From Rhizobium sp. RM (GTDB taxonomy: Bacteria > Pseudomonadota > Alphaproteobacteria > Rhizobiales > Rhizobiaceae): a stretch of 64,000 nt of DNA. Shown here piece after piece: positions 1-8,934 of this stretch. Each line of letters opens with the position of its first letter. Position 1 is the stretch's first letter. Below the pieces are notes generated by a model, which saw only the letters and a program-made list of their open reading frames with translations, did no database searches and was not told the DNA's origin. The stretch spans positions 372,001 to 436,000 of the forward strand of contig NZ_JACAWV010000007.1 in assembly GCF_013390595.1 (NCBI RefSeq). The letters run 5' to 3'. The translations under genes and the position numbers were made by a program.

Positions 1-326
1 ACCGCCGGCGCGCCCTCGACCTTGCGGAGATCGGCCTTCGACGTGTGGCCGATCGTTTTGCCGCGGCCGGCCACAAGATTCCCGGCAGCACAATCGAAGA
101 TCTTACAAGGGCGCTGGATACGCACGTTGGTACCCCTGATGACGTGATCGCGTCGCTGAAGGCAGACAGTGCCCTGGCACGTGTGACCGACATTACCTTC
201 CAGGTGCATTCGGTTGACCCTCCACACGCGGATATTCTTCGCTCCATCGAATTGATTGCGGCCGAAGTCGCGCCGGCCCTCGGCTGGACCCGTTCCTCAC
301 CACCTCATCTGATCGCTGCTCAATAG
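1..326 (+). CDS. Luciferase-like FMN monooxygenase, C-terminal end (partial at left edge)
   Basis: The reading frame is already open at the window edge and ends at 326, so only about the last 107 residues are present. The tail (VGTPDDVIASL, then a segment ending APALGWTRS) has the layout of the C-terminus of the luciferase-like monooxygenase encoded at 3447-4520, which ends APDLGWTLS after a comparable 'DxIxxIxxFA' helix. From this I infer a second member of the KPN_01858-type FMN-dependent luciferase-like monooxygenases. The catalytic and flavin-binding part lies outside the window. It is followed after 17 bases by the CMD gene in the same direction, so it is probably an upstream gene of that operon. 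The GTG at 45 is internal and not the start. Confidence 0.7.
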   Translation, partial: RRRALDLAEIGLRRVADRFAAAGHKIPGSTIEDLTRALDTHVGTPDDVIASLKADSALARVTDITFQVHSVDPPHADILRSIELIAAEVAPALGWTRSSPPHLIAAQ

Positions 327-343
327 ACGGAAAGAGACACCCC

Positions 344-937
344 ATGACCGAAACCATAGACATCATCGATCATCTCCTGGGCATTAAACCAGGTTCGCAC
401 GGCGATACCCTGCGCAACCGGCGACCTATCACCAAAGAGAATGCACAAAGAAGCTGGCTTGCGCTCTTTTCACCGAAAGATGAAAGCGAGGTATCGCTGA
501 CCGAACGCTTCGCCATAGCGACGTTTGTCGCCGCCTTGCATGGTGAGTGGAAGATTGCCGAATTCTACGCCGGAAAACTCTCCCAGACAGAGACGGGTGC
601 AACATTGTTGCCTTTGGTGAAGGCGGCCGCAGACACCATCAAGGCAAGCGGTCCTTACGGCCATTATCCGTCCGGACCGTTGAGCCAGGAGGATGTCACA
701 GGACCAACACTGCATCTGTCGGATGTTGAACGCAAGGCACTCACCCCCCGGCTGGCGGCAGCTCTCGAACATGCACATCTGCTCGTCCTTCATCCTCGCG
801 ATGCAGAGCCGGCGCATCTGCAAAAACTCCTGTCTGCCGGCTGGAGTGCTACCGGTGTCGTCACCCTGTCGCAGCTTGTTTCTTTTCTCGCTTTCCAGAT
901 CCGCGTCGTCGCGGGCCTCAAGGTTCTGGCCGCCTAA
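344..937 (+). CDS. CMD domain protein, Avi_7170-like
   Basis: A 197-residue soluble protein of the carboxymuconolactone decarboxylase/AhpD fold, resembling the Avi_7170 family, which travels with Avi_7169-type alkylhydroperoxidase-domain proteins and KPN_01858-type flavin monooxygenases. It contains no cysteine at all, so the CxxC redox pair of true AhpD enzymes is absent and a peroxidase role is unlikely. Its activity is unknown; an accessory or structural partner of the next gene is a reasonable guess. It starts 17 bases after the monooxygenase stop with an AAAGAGA-type ribosome site, and the next gene begins 11 bases after its stop, indicating one operon. Confidence 0.72.
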   Translation: MTETIDIIDHLLGIKPGSHGDTLRNRRPITKENAQRSWLALFSPKDESEVSLTERFAIATFVAALHGEWKIAEFYAGKLSQTETGATLLPLVKAAADTIKASGPYGHYPSGPLSQEDVTGPTLHLSDVERKALTPRLAAALEHAHLLVLHPRDAEPAHLQKLLSAGWSATGVVTLSQLVSFLAFQIRVVAGLKVLAA

Positions 938-948
938 CGGAGATCATC

Positions 949-1557
949 ATGACCAACAGCATCATCGAGCCGATCGTCGAAACACCACCTGTCGCCTTTA
1001 CACGTGACAATATTGGCTGGACACCATGGCTGCCGCCGCTCAAGGAAACTGAACTGACAGACCGCGACTACGAAGCGCTGGTCGATCGCGCTCGTGCCAA
1101 ATCGCCCTACTTTGCCCTTCTTGTGCGTGATCCGGATATTCTGGAAGCCCGGACGAAGACTGACAACGACATTTTCTACAACACGAAGGACGGTCTTCCT
1201 CGCGCCGAGCGCGAGTTGGCCGCCACCGCCGCGTCGCGTTCCAATGGCTGCATCTTCTGCGCATCTGTCCATGCCCGTTTTGCCGCTCACTTTTCGAAGC
1301 GTGAAGCAGATATCCAGAAACTTCTCGACGAGGGCATCACTGCTGATCTCGGAGAGCGTTGGAATGCCATCATAGCGGCCTCCGTCGCACTGACATCCAC
1401 GCCTCCGTCTTTCGCTGAAGACCATGTCAACCGCCTGCGGCAAGCGGGATTGTCGGACGAGGAAATCTCCGACGTGGTGCATGGCGCTGCGTTCTTCAAC
1501 TGGGCAAACCGCCTGATGCTGTCGATCGGCGAACCAACACCCGCACCACAAGCCTGA
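949..1557 (+). CDS. Alkylhydroperoxidase-domain protein, Avi_7169-like
   Basis: A 202-residue AhpD-like protein. Unlike its neighbour it keeps the redox motif: Cys101-x2-Cys104 followed by His108 (CIFCASVH), as in AhpD alkyl hydroperoxide reductase. An N-terminal extension of about 80 residues precedes the CMD core, which fits the Avi_7169 family. Known AhpD proteins reduce peroxides with a thiol partner. Here the physiological substrate is not known, but the operon of flavin monooxygenase genes suggests handling of a peroxide or sulfenic/sulfinic intermediate made by them (inference). The start is preceded by a GGAGAT ribosome site 6 bases upstream. Confidence 0.75.
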   Translation: MTNSIIEPIVETPPVAFTRDNIGWTPWLPPLKETELTDRDYEALVDRARAKSPYFALLVRDPDILEARTKTDNDIFYNTKDGLPRAERELAATAASRSNGCIFCASVHARFAAHFSKREADIQKLLDEGITADLGERWNAIIAASVALTSTPPSFAEDHVNRLRQAGLSDEEISDVVHGAAFFNWANRLMLSIGEPTPAPQA

Positions 1558-1568
1558 GAACCAAGACC

Positions 1569-2429
1569 ATGCCCCATCCCGTACTCGGCGTAGACCATGC
1601 CTATCTGCTGGTCGATGATCTGAACGCAAGTTCCGAGGTTTATCGAAAACTCGGTTTTACACTGTCTCCACGCGGGCTCCACAGTCCGCAGAAGGGAACG
1701 GCAAATCATACGATCATATTTGCGGATGACTATTTCGAGCTTCTCGGCATTGTCAGGGAGACGGATCAAAATCTTCCGCAACGGCAAATGCTGGCGCAAG
1801 ACGGGGAAGGTCTGAAGGCGATCGCCAATCGCACTGAGAGCGCCGATGCCGCCAAGCAGGCATTGGCCGAACTGGGCTTGGCAACGGGAGATGTCAGTGC
1901 CTTCTCCCGCCCCCTGCCCCTACCCGGCGGTGGTGAAGGGCTTGCCAGTTTCAGAACCCTGAGCTTCGAGCCTGATGGCGTGCCGCTCGGACACTTTTTC
2001 CTTTGCCAGCATGAAACGCCTCATCTTGTCTGGCGCAAGGAATTGCAGCAGCACGACAATGGTGCCATCTCCATTGCGGGGATCGTCGGCATTCACGAAG
2101 ATCCGCAGGCGACCGCGGAAACCTATGCCCGGTTCTACGCCAATGGAAGCGTATCTGCGGCAGAGGGTGGATTCAGTGTCAAAACAGGGGAAAAATCCGC
2201 CCCCTTGCTTTTCGTCAACGCAGACACCGCGCTAGCGCTTTACCCATCCGTTGCACCCCAGGAAAACGACACCAACCGTCTGCTCGCGCTGCGCATCTCC
2301 GTCTCGGACATCGAACGCGTCAAAAACGTTCTGGCCGATAATGACGTCGCGTATTCGGTCACAGAAGGCGGCAACATTGTTGTTGCGCCAGGTGACGCCA
2401 GCGGAACCATCATCGAATTTGTCGTGTGA
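1569..2429 (+). CDS. VOC (glyoxalase-like) family protein
   Basis: A 286-residue protein with an N-terminal vicinal-oxygen-chelate module. It opens with GVDHAYLLVDDL, a typical first beta-alpha-beta unit with a metal-ligand His, and has a later 'YFELLGI' strand with a metal-ligand Glu. The C-terminal half repeats a weaker module, as in two-domain glyoxalase_3-type proteins. Such enzymes are metal-dependent lyases, isomerases or dioxygenases; the substrate cannot be read from sequence. It lies 11 bases after the AhpD-like gene and 69 bases before the aldo/keto reductase on the same strand, so it probably acts on the product of the same pathway. Confidence 0.75.
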   Translation: MPHPVLGVDHAYLLVDDLNASSEVYRKLGFTLSPRGLHSPQKGTANHTIIFADDYFELLGIVRETDQNLPQRQMLAQDGEGLKAIANRTESADAAKQALAELGLATGDVSAFSRPLPLPGGGEGLASFRTLSFEPDGVPLGHFFLCQHETPHLVWRKELQQHDNGAISIAGIVGIHEDPQATAETYARFYANGSVSAAEGGFSVKTGEKSAPLLFVNADTALALYPSVAPQENDTNRLLALRISVSDIERVKNVLADNDVAYSVTEGGNIVVAPGDASGTIIEFVV

Positions 2430-2498
2430 CGGTCAATCTGCTGGTGTGCTTCGAGCAGGTGCCGCCAGCCCCTGATCACCTTACTGCCTGGACATGCA

Positions 2499-3437
2499 AT
2501 GAACTCACTATCAAGACGCAAACACCCACGCCACGACGCATGGTTCTCCGAGCTTTCTCTTGGTTCAAGCAGTTGGAGCCGTCTTCCAGGCAGAGACGGC
2601 GACCAAACATCGCAGAACATCGTCGAGAAAGCCTGGCAGGCAGGCATCAGATACTTCGATACCGCTCCCTATTATGGGAGCGGACTTTGTGAGCGCCGGC
2701 TCGGCGCCGGATTGGCCTGGAAAGACCGCTCCGACTATCTTCTATCAAGCAAGGTCGGTGTCGATCTCGATCCTTTTGGTCGTGGCACAGCGGTGACCCG
2801 CCACTACCCTTATCATGCGAACTTCCAGCCGGTTTGCGATTACAGCCATGACGCTATCTGGCGGTCGTTCGAGACCTCGCTTCACAGACTGGGTTTACCT
2901 CTTGTCGATATTGCCTACATGCACGGCCTGTCGATTTGCCCGGGAGGGTTGGAGGCTGCGCTTGAAACGGGCATGCCTGCCCTGCTCGACCTCCGCGAAG
3001 CGGGACATGTCCGCATGGTCGGGGTCGGCGCAAACACACCGGCAATCGCCATGGCCTTCATTGAGCGTTTCGATATCGATGTCCTGTTGTTTGCGGGCGG
3101 TTTTTCTCTTCTCGATCACAGCCTCGCTCAGCCTGTCATCAACGCCTGTGAGAGCCGTGGCATTGGGATCATTGCTGCCTCGCCCTTTTCCAGTGGCCAG
3201 TATTTTGCAGAAACGAATACCGGTTTTCGCCAGGCGTTGCAGGCCGTGTGTGAAGACTTCAACATTTCGGAAAATGCGGCTCTTCTGCAGTTCGGTCGTC
3301 GCTATCCTTCTGTTCTTTCCGTACTTTGGTCGACAACCCAGCCGGTCAATGTCGACCGCACCGTTGAAGCCTTCAACGAGACCATTCCAGAAGCGTTCTG
3401 GAACGCTCTCACTAAGGCCACTATCCTGAAATTCTAA
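2499..3437 (+). CDS. Aldo/keto reductase
   Basis: A 312-residue NAD(P)H-dependent oxidoreductase of the aldo/keto reductase superfamily, closest in pattern to the D-threo-aldose/L-fucose dehydrogenase group. The catalytic tetrad is visible: Asp54 and Tyr59 in YFDTAPYYG, Lys85 in LSSKVG, and His142 in YMHG. It is the last gene of the rightward operon; its stop lies only 9 bases from the stop of the convergent monooxygenase gene. No strong ribosome site is visible before the chosen ATG, and no better in-frame start exists. A carbonyl or aldehyde released by desulfurisation is a possible substrate (inference). Confidence 0.82.
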   Translation: MNSLSRRKHPRHDAWFSELSLGSSSWSRLPGRDGDQTSQNIVEKAWQAGIRYFDTAPYYGSGLCERRLGAGLAWKDRSDYLLSSKVGVDLDPFGRGTAVTRHYPYHANFQPVCDYSHDAIWRSFETSLHRLGLPLVDIAYMHGLSICPGGLEAALETGMPALLDLREAGHVRMVGVGANTPAIAMAFIERFDIDVLLFAGGFSLLDHSLAQPVINACESRGIGIIAASPFSSGQYFAETNTGFRQALQAVCEDFNISENAALLQFGRRYPSVLSVLWSTTQPVNVDRTVEAFNETIPEAFWNALTKATILKF

Positions 3438-3446
3438 GCGCAAAGC

Positions 3447-4520
3447 CTATCCAAAAGACGTATGCGCCTTGGAACTGTGTTGGGCTCGCTGGTCAGCGGT
3501 GGAGAGTGTCCATCCGAGATCCGGCGCGATTTTCTCCGCAAAATCACTGATAATCTGCAGATACTCCTCGATTGCAAACTCGTAGGGCAATTCGAGGCGA
3601 AGTTCATTCGCCTCGGCGAGCACAGGATCGGCAAGGAGCTGCTCAATTATTTCACTCGCGCTGCCGACAAGGTCGCGTCCAAACAACGTCCGGCGCGGCC
3701 CCTGCGGCGAAAGCGTGCGCTCATGACGACCAGCCGCGTAAGATTGGTATTTTCGACGTGTGGCGGTATCGGCGCTATCGGTCGGCAAGATGACGCGGCC
3801 GACCGCAACGCGAGGAAACCGGCCTGCCGGAAGCGCAAGACGATATGCCTGCAGTTGCATCGTCTGCGCCTCAAAAAGATCGTCGGACACATCACCCGAT
3901 GTCAGGCTGCCGATCAAGAGGTTTAGTCCTGCCGTTCCTGCCCACTCGCAGGACTTGAGAGAACCGCCACCATACCAAACCCTGTCCCGTAAACCCCTCG
4001 CGTAAGGTTGCAGCCTCGCCCGCTGGCGATTACCGGGCGAAACCACATAGGTCTCGCCGTCTCCGATGAATTCGCCGGAAAGATTGGCGAGCAGGCGCTC
4101 GACACGCCCATAGGAAAAATCAAAACTCCGCCAATCCCCATCGAAGACCAGCGGGGCAACGAGTTCTGCATGTAGGGGAGGTCCAGCACTAACACCAACA
4201 TTCAACCGACCGCCAGACAGGCTGTCGGCCATGGAGAGATCTTCCGCCAGGCGAAAAGGGCTCTCGTAGCCCATCTGAATGACGGCAGAGCCGAGTTCGA
4301 TCCGTCTGGTGCGCTGGCTGGCAGCAGCCAGAAACACAGCGGCAGACGAAATTCCATGTTCGAGATGACGTTGACGCACCCATGCACTGTCGTAGCCGAG
4401 CGCTTCACCCGCCTCAAACAGCTTGAGTGTCGCCTCCAGACCCGACGCCGGATCGTGGTCCGGATAATTTCCCGGTGTCAAAAAACCAATGCGCCGGATT
4501 GCAATTGCGCGTGATGCCAT
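3447..4520 (-). CDS. FMN-dependent luciferase-like monooxygenase, KPN_01858 type
   Basis: A 357-residue member of the bacterial luciferase-like (LLM) flavin monooxygenases, which use reduced FMN and O2, often to break C-S, C-N or C-P bonds. The N-terminus (IGFLTPGNYPDHDP) and the GYDSAWVRQRH segment match the KPN_01858-type subgroup. It is the last gene of the leftward operon, 39 bases after the second binding protein, and a probable paralogue sits at the left edge on the other strand. It would need FMNH2 from a separate reductase, and none is encoded nearby. The exact substrate is unknown; the transporter and cysteine-type neighbours argue for an organosulfur compound. Confidence 0.82.
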   Translation of the reverse strand: MASRAIAIRRIGFLTPGNYPDHDPASGLEATLKLFEAGEALGYDSAWVRQRHLEHGISSAAVFLAAASQRTRRIELGSAVIQMGYESPFRLAEDLSMADSLSGGRLNVGVSAGPPLHAELVAPLVFDGDWRSFDFSYGRVERLLANLSGEFIGDGETYVVSPGNRQRARLQPYARGLRDRVWYGGGSLKSCEWAGTAGLNLLIGSLTSGDVSDDLFEAQTMQLQAYRLALPAGRFPRVAVGRVILPTDSADTATRRKYQSYAAGRHERTLSPQGPRRTLFGRDLVGSASEIIEQLLADPVLAEANELRLELPYEFAIEEYLQIISDFAEKIAPDLGWTLSTADQRAQHSSKAHTSFG

Positions 4521-4559
4521 GTCTCGGATCTTTCAGCCGTTATCGGTAAAGGACGGGTC

Positions 4560-5501
4560 TCAGCTTTTGGGCAAGCCCGGCGGATTGGTGCGTGATTCCG
4601 GTAAGGCCTCCTCCGAAAGCTGCCAACGATCGAGAATCTTGGCATAGGCGCCGCTCGCGATGAGATCGTTGGTTGAAAGCGTCAGTGCGCCTGCCAAACC
4701 TGCCCCCTTGCGGGTTGCAATCGCCACGTCCGACCGTTCCGGCCAGCCGGCGGAAAGCGTACCAACACGCTTGATGCTCTTGTCGCGCGCTGCGATGTAG
4801 ACCAGCTGTGCGTGCGGCTGGACGATAACGTCGACGCGACCCGCTTGCAGCGCGACCACACGCGCCGCTTCGTCATCATGGTACTGCAACTCGATAGGCT
4901 TCAGCCCCGCAGCGACATTCTGGTCGCTCCACTTCAGCAGGATACGCTCCTGATTGGTGCTGGCGCCGACCGTAATCCGAAGCCCCGCGGCATCCTTCGG
5001 CTCCTTGATCTCCTTGATCGGGCTGTCGGCCTTCACGAAAAAGCCGTGGAGGCCTTGCCTGTAGGTCGAGAAGTCGAATTTTTCCTTGCGCAGTTCGGTC
5101 ACACCTACATTTGATATCACCGCGTCATATTTTCCCGATGCGAGGCCAAGTGGCCAGTCAGCCCACGCGACAGGAACGAGCTCGAGCTGAAGGCCGAGAC
5201 TGTCGGCAACGGCCAAAGCGTAATCCGGGTCGGCACCGACCACGGTCTTGGCGTCAGTTGCATAGGTGGCGAGCGGCGGGCCGCCTGGCGATATGGCGAC
5301 GGTAAACTTGCCGGGTGTCACAAACTTGAACTCACTTGCGATCGCGGCAATTGCAGCCTCGTCCTTTTCTGCCCGCACCCGCCCGTTTTGTTCAGGAGAA
5401 AGATCGAAGATGTCGTCTGCGGCAGGAGCACTGACCGTCAATAGCGGTAGCATTAGGAGACCGGCACCAATTGCACGGCCGATTTTTCTGATGATCGTCA
5501 T
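4560..5501 (-). CDS. ABC transporter substrate-binding protein (family 3), paralogue 2
   Basis: A periplasmic polar-amino-acid-type binding protein of 313 residues. I chose the ATG at 5501 (MTIIRKIG) because it gives a clean signal peptide, with a basic start, a leucine-rich core and cleavage near APAAD. The upstream ATG at 5534 would add 11 non-signal residues. The mature protein starts with LSPEQNGRVRAEK and ends SRTNPPGLPKS; both landmarks are shared with the protein at 5592-6536, showing a tandem duplication. With the fused permease-ATPase upstream it should import a cystine-like or S-substituted cysteine compound (inference from the operon). Confidence 0.86.
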   Translation of the reverse strand: MTIIRKIGRAIGAGLLMLPLLTVSAPAADDIFDLSPEQNGRVRAEKDEAAIAAIASEFKFVTPGKFTVAISPGGPPLATYATDAKTVVGADPDYALAVADSLGLQLELVPVAWADWPLGLASGKYDAVISNVGVTELRKEKFDFSTYRQGLHGFFVKADSPIKEIKEPKDAAGLRITVGASTNQERILLKWSDQNVAAGLKPIELQYHDDEAARVVALQAGRVDVIVQPHAQLVYIAARDKSIKRVGTLSAGWPERSDVAIATRKGAGLAGALTLSTNDLIASGAYAKILDRWQLSEEALPESRTNPPGLPKS

Positions 5502-5591
5502 TCTGTTAAATCCGGTTGAGAATATTTGGAGCACGGGCCGGCGAACAGCCCACGCTCCTTTCGCCCTGTGCTTTGACAGCGGCAGAATTCA

Positions 5592-6536
5592 TCAGCTCTT
5601 CGGCAATCCCTGTGGGTTCGTCCGCGACTGCTTGATGGCCTCTGCCGAGAGGTTCCAGCGGGCCAGCGCCTTGGCGTAATTGCCATTTTCGATCTGCGCG
5701 TTCAGCGCGGTGGTAATCGCCTCGGCAATCCCGGAGTCCTTTTTTGTTGCGACGGCGATTTCAGCCGTTTCCGGCCATCCACCGGAGAAAGTCCCGACCT
5801 GCCTGGTCTTATTTTCCTGTGCAGCCTTATAGGCAGAGGTCGCATTCGGACCGAGATAAGCGTCGGCTCGTCCGGACTGCAAGGCAACATCGAGAACAGC
5901 CTCGTCGTCATAATATTGAACGTCGCTTGCCGGCAGTCCTTTGGCCTTGTTGGCTTCGATCCAGCGCAGCAGGATCTGCTCCTGATTGGTGCCGGAAGAA
6001 ACGATGACCTTCAGGCCTGCAACGTCTTCAGGTTTGGAGATGCTTTGCACCTTGCTGTTAAGCGGCACATAAAAGCCGATAAGGTCGGTGCGGTACGTCG
6101 AGAAATCGAATTTCTGCTTTCTCTCCTCGGTCACGGTAATATTGTGGATCGCAGCGTCGAAACGACCTGATGTGACACCAAGCGGCCAATCGGCCCAGGC
6201 AATCGGCACCAGTTCCAGCTCCAGCCCCAGACTGTCAGCAACAAGCTGGGCGATATCCGGTTCACTTCCGACGGGCGTTTTGTTGTCACTTGCATAGACT
6301 GCAAAGGGCAGTCGTCCGGGAATGGATGCGACCGTCAGTTTGCCCGGTGTGACGAGCTTGAAATTGTCAGGGACGAGCTTGGCAGCTGCCTCCACCTTTT
6401 CCGCGCGGACACGATCCTTCTGTTCAGGAGAAAGATCAGGCGCTTGCGCCTGGGCAGACGACGAGAGGGACGCCAGCGCTGCAAGCGACAGGAAGCCGCC
6501 CGTGGCAATGCCAAGAAGTTTTTGTGTGTAAGACAT
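5592..6536 (-). CDS. ABC transporter substrate-binding protein (family 3), paralogue 1
   Basis: A periplasmic amino-acid-type binding protein of 314 residues. The ATG at 6536 (MSYTQKLL) is preferred over one 54 codons further upstream, because it gives a typical signal peptide ending AQAQA and because the upstream frame overlaps the transporter gene. It shares LSPEQKDRVRAEK, the FDFSTYR motif and the SRTNPQGLPKS tail with its neighbour at 4560-5501. Two tandem binding proteins for one transporter also occur as TcyJ/TcyK in the Bacillus ytm operon. It begins 19 bases after the permease-ATPase stop. Confidence 0.87.
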   Translation of the reverse strand: MSYTQKLLGIATGGFLSLAALASLSSSAQAQAPDLSPEQKDRVRAEKVEAAAKLVPDNFKLVTPGKLTVASIPGRLPFAVYASDNKTPVGSEPDIAQLVADSLGLELELVPIAWADWPLGVTSGRFDAAIHNITVTEERKQKFDFSTYRTDLIGFYVPLNSKVQSISKPEDVAGLKVIVSSGTNQEQILLRWIEANKAKGLPASDVQYYDDEAVLDVALQSGRADAYLGPNATSAYKAAQENKTRQVGTFSGGWPETAEIAVATKKDSGIAEAITTALNAQIENGNYAKALARWNLSAEAIKQSRTNPQGLPKS

Positions 6537-6555
6537 TCTGGGTGTTTCCTTATTG

Positions 6556-8358
6556 TTAGAGGACTTTGGCGAGGAAGGCAGCCGTGCGCGGATGGTCCGG
6601 CCGGCTGAAGACCTTGTCCGGCGTACCGGTTTCAAGGATGCGGCCTTGTTCCATGAAGACCACCTGATCGGAGACTTCACGGGCAAAGCCGATTTCATGG
6701 GTGACGATCACCAGCGTCGCGCCGGAACGGGCGAGTTCCTTAATGACGTCGAGCACTTCGCCGACCAGTTCCGGATCGAGTGCCGACGTTGGCTCATCGA
6801 ACAACAAAACCTTGGGCTTGAGGGCGAGTGCGCGGGCGATGGCCACACGTTGCTGCTGGCCACCGGAAAGCTGGCGGGGATAGGCATGTGCCTTCTCCGC
6901 CAGTCCAACGCGAGCGAGCAGATCCCGTGCTTCTGCTTCTGCCTGCTCACGCGAAATTCCACGTACGGTGATCGGTGCCTCGACGAGATTTTCCAGGGCG
7001 GTCAAATGCGGGAAAAGGTTGAAATTCTGGAACACCATGCCGACCTCGACACGTCGCTTCAGAATGTCCTTCTCCTTGAGTTCGTAGAGCGTCTCGCCGT
7101 CCTGCCTGTAGCCAATCAATTCACCATCGATTGCGATGAAGCCGTCATCGACACGTTCGAGGTGATTGATGGTGCGCAGCAAGGTGGATTTACCCGACCC
7201 TGACTGACCAAGAATGGTCGTTACGCTGCCAACTGGAATACGCAGCGACACGTCATCCAGAACCTTGAGCTGACCAAAACTTTTGGAAACGCCGTGGATC
7301 GTCACCTCGCCGCCACGTGCATGAAGCGGGCTGGACTTGGGACCCGAGACGGCCGTCTTGGCGGGTGTCCTGATCACTGGCTCATCGTTTGTGACGGATG
7401 CCGCTGTTCTGGCTGGCACGATCGTTCGATAGAGAGCAGCGAAAATCGAAGGTGGAGGGTTGCGCAGCGCACCCCGCGCATAGTGCCGCTCGATGTAATA
7501 CTGAACGATGGACAGGACCGTGAGAATGACGAGATACCAGACGGTTGCCACCATCAGCAGAGGGATGACCTCCAGATTTCGGCGATAGATGATCTGGATT
7601 GTGTAGAACAACTCCGGCAATGCCAGGATGTAGACCTGTGACGTACCCTTGGCCAGACCAATGATGTCGTTGAAGGCCGTCGGCAGAATCGAACGCATAG
7701 CCTGCGGCAAGACGATCCGCGATGCCTGCCGGTGACGCGGCAAACCGAGCGCAGAGGCCGCTTCCAATTGCCCCTGGTCGACGGAAAGGATCCCGCCACG
7801 AATGATTTCCGATGCAAAGGCGGCTTGATTAAGTGTCAAGCCAAGCACAGCCGCTGCAAAGGGAGTGATCAGTTGCGTCGTGTTCCAACTGAAAAAGTTT
7901 ACACCGGTATAGGGCACACCAACGGTAATCGTTTCATACAGATAACCGAGATTGTTGAGGATCAGGAGCAGTACGATCAATGGGATAGATCGGAATATCC
8001 AGATATAGGTCCAGGATACGCCGACCAGAAGCGGCGAGCGTGAAACCCGGGCAAGGGCAAGGCCCGTTCCGAGAATGAAGCCGAAAAGGGCACCGAGTGC
8101 AGTCAGTAAAAGCGTGCGGCCAAGGCCCACCAGAACCGGTTCGGCAAAAAACCATTCAGCGAACACATCCCAGCCCCAGCGCGGATTGCCCAGGACAGAG
8201 TGCAAGGTAGCAGCAATGACCAGGAGAGCGAAAATCGTTCCGACTGTACGGGCGGGATAGCGCGCCGGAACGATCCGGTAATGGGAGTAGTCGCTCCGCT
8301 TTACCGCTGCCGACTGGCCCGTTGCCTGCACCTCGTGAAAATCCGTCGAGATCGTCAT
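6556..8358 (-). CDS. Fused amino-acid-type ABC permease and ATPase
   Basis: A 600-residue single chain joining the membrane and motor parts of a polar amino acid transporter. Residues of about 30-290 form the inner-membrane permease, with several hydrophobic segments and an EAA-type loop ([21 protein letters not shown]). Residues of about 345-590 form the ATPase, with Walker [10 protein letters not shown], signature [15 protein letters not shown] and Walker [12 protein letters not shown]. The start at 8358 has GAGGAG seven bases upstream; the longer frame to 8502 runs into the acetyltransferase gene and lacks such a site. Usually these domains are separate proteins (TcyL/M and TcyN in Bacillus). 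It should work with the two binding proteins that follow. Confidence 0.9.
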   Translation of the reverse strand: MTISTDFHEVQATGQSAAVKRSDYSHYRIVPARYPARTVGTIFALLVIAATLHSVLGNPRWGWDVFAEWFFAEPVLVGLGRTLLLTALGALFGFILGTGLALARVSRSPLLVGVSWTYIWIFRSIPLIVLLLILNNLGYLYETITVGVPYTGVNFFSWNTTQLITPFAAAVLGLTLNQAAFASEIIRGGILSVDQGQLEAASALGLPRHRQASRIVLPQAMRSILPTAFNDIIGLAKGTSQVYILALPELFYTIQIIYRRNLEVIPLLMVATVWYLVILTVLSIVQYYIERHYARGALRNPPPSIFAALYRTIVPARTAASVTNDEPVIRTPAKTAVSGPKSSPLHARGGEVTIHGVSKSFGQLKVLDDVSLRIPVGSVTTILGQSGSGKSTLLRTINHLERVDDGFIAIDGELIGYRQDGETLYELKEKDILKRRVEVGMVFQNFNLFPHLTALENLVEAPITVRGISREQAEAEARDLLARVGLAEKAHAYPRQLSGGQQQRVAIARALALKPKVLLFDEPTSALDPELVGEVLDVIKELARSGATLVIVTHEIGFAREVSDQVVFMEQGRILETGTPDKVFSRPDHPRTAAFLAKVL

Positions 8359-8368
8359 TATGATCTCC

Positions 8369-8908
8369 TCAAATGTCATGCCGGGGAGATATTTGGCTCG
8401 CCGTGCTCGTAACGAAATGGCTTGCCGAGAGATACTTTTCGAAAGGCAGCTTGCGGATGGTTTCAGGATCCGCACTGGTGTCGAAAAGCGCCGTGTAACC
8501 ATTGGTCAGATAAAGGCCGACCGCCTCTGGCTGACGAAATCCAGTGGTCAGATAAATGCGCGAATACCCCTGTCGCAGAGCCTGTTCTTCAAGTTCGGCG
8601 AGAACGCGTTTTGCCAACCCCTGGCGGCGATAGCCTGAATGTGTCCAGACGCGTTTGACTTCGGACGTTCCGTGATCTTCGTGTCGCATGAAGGCGCCAC
8701 CGGCAATTGCCTTTCCGTTGCGCAAGAGCAGCACGAAGTTGCCGTGCGGCGGCGCAAAGACTTCCGGCGCGAAACGGTTCATCTCCTTCGTCGCGCCTTC
8801 GGCATCATAAAAACTGCCGTATCGGGAATCGTATTCGAACGTCAGTTCCTCGATCAGTGGCCGCGCCAGTGGATCGAGGGGTGTCGTGTAATAAAAGCGA
8901 TCACTCAC
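8369..8908 (-). CDS. GNAT N-acetyltransferase (SnaA/YtmI-like role proposed)
   Basis: A 179-residue acetyl-CoA-dependent acyltransferase. The acetyl-CoA-binding motif A is visible as [10 protein letters not shown], followed by the usual [19 protein letters not shown] motif B. I chose the GTG at 8908 because GAGGAG lies eight bases before it. An ATG at 8938 that overlaps the upstream stop (ATGA) is a possible alternative with a weaker ribosome site. In the B. subtilis S-alkylcysteine pathway the first step is N-acetylation by a GNAT enzyme. Its position between an M20 deacetylase and a cystine-type transporter supports the same step here (inference). Confidence 0.83.
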   Translation of the reverse strand: MSDRFYYTTPLDPLARPLIEELTFEYDSRYGSFYDAEGATKEMNRFAPEVFAPPHGNFVLLLRNGKAIAGGAFMRHEDHGTSEVKRVWTHSGYRRQGLAKRVLAELEEQALRQGYSRIYLTTGFRQPEAVGLYLTNGYTALFDTSADPETIRKLPFEKYLSASHFVTSTASQISPRHDI

Positions 8909-8934
8909 GTGGCTTACTCCTCGGGTTCGTTCGG

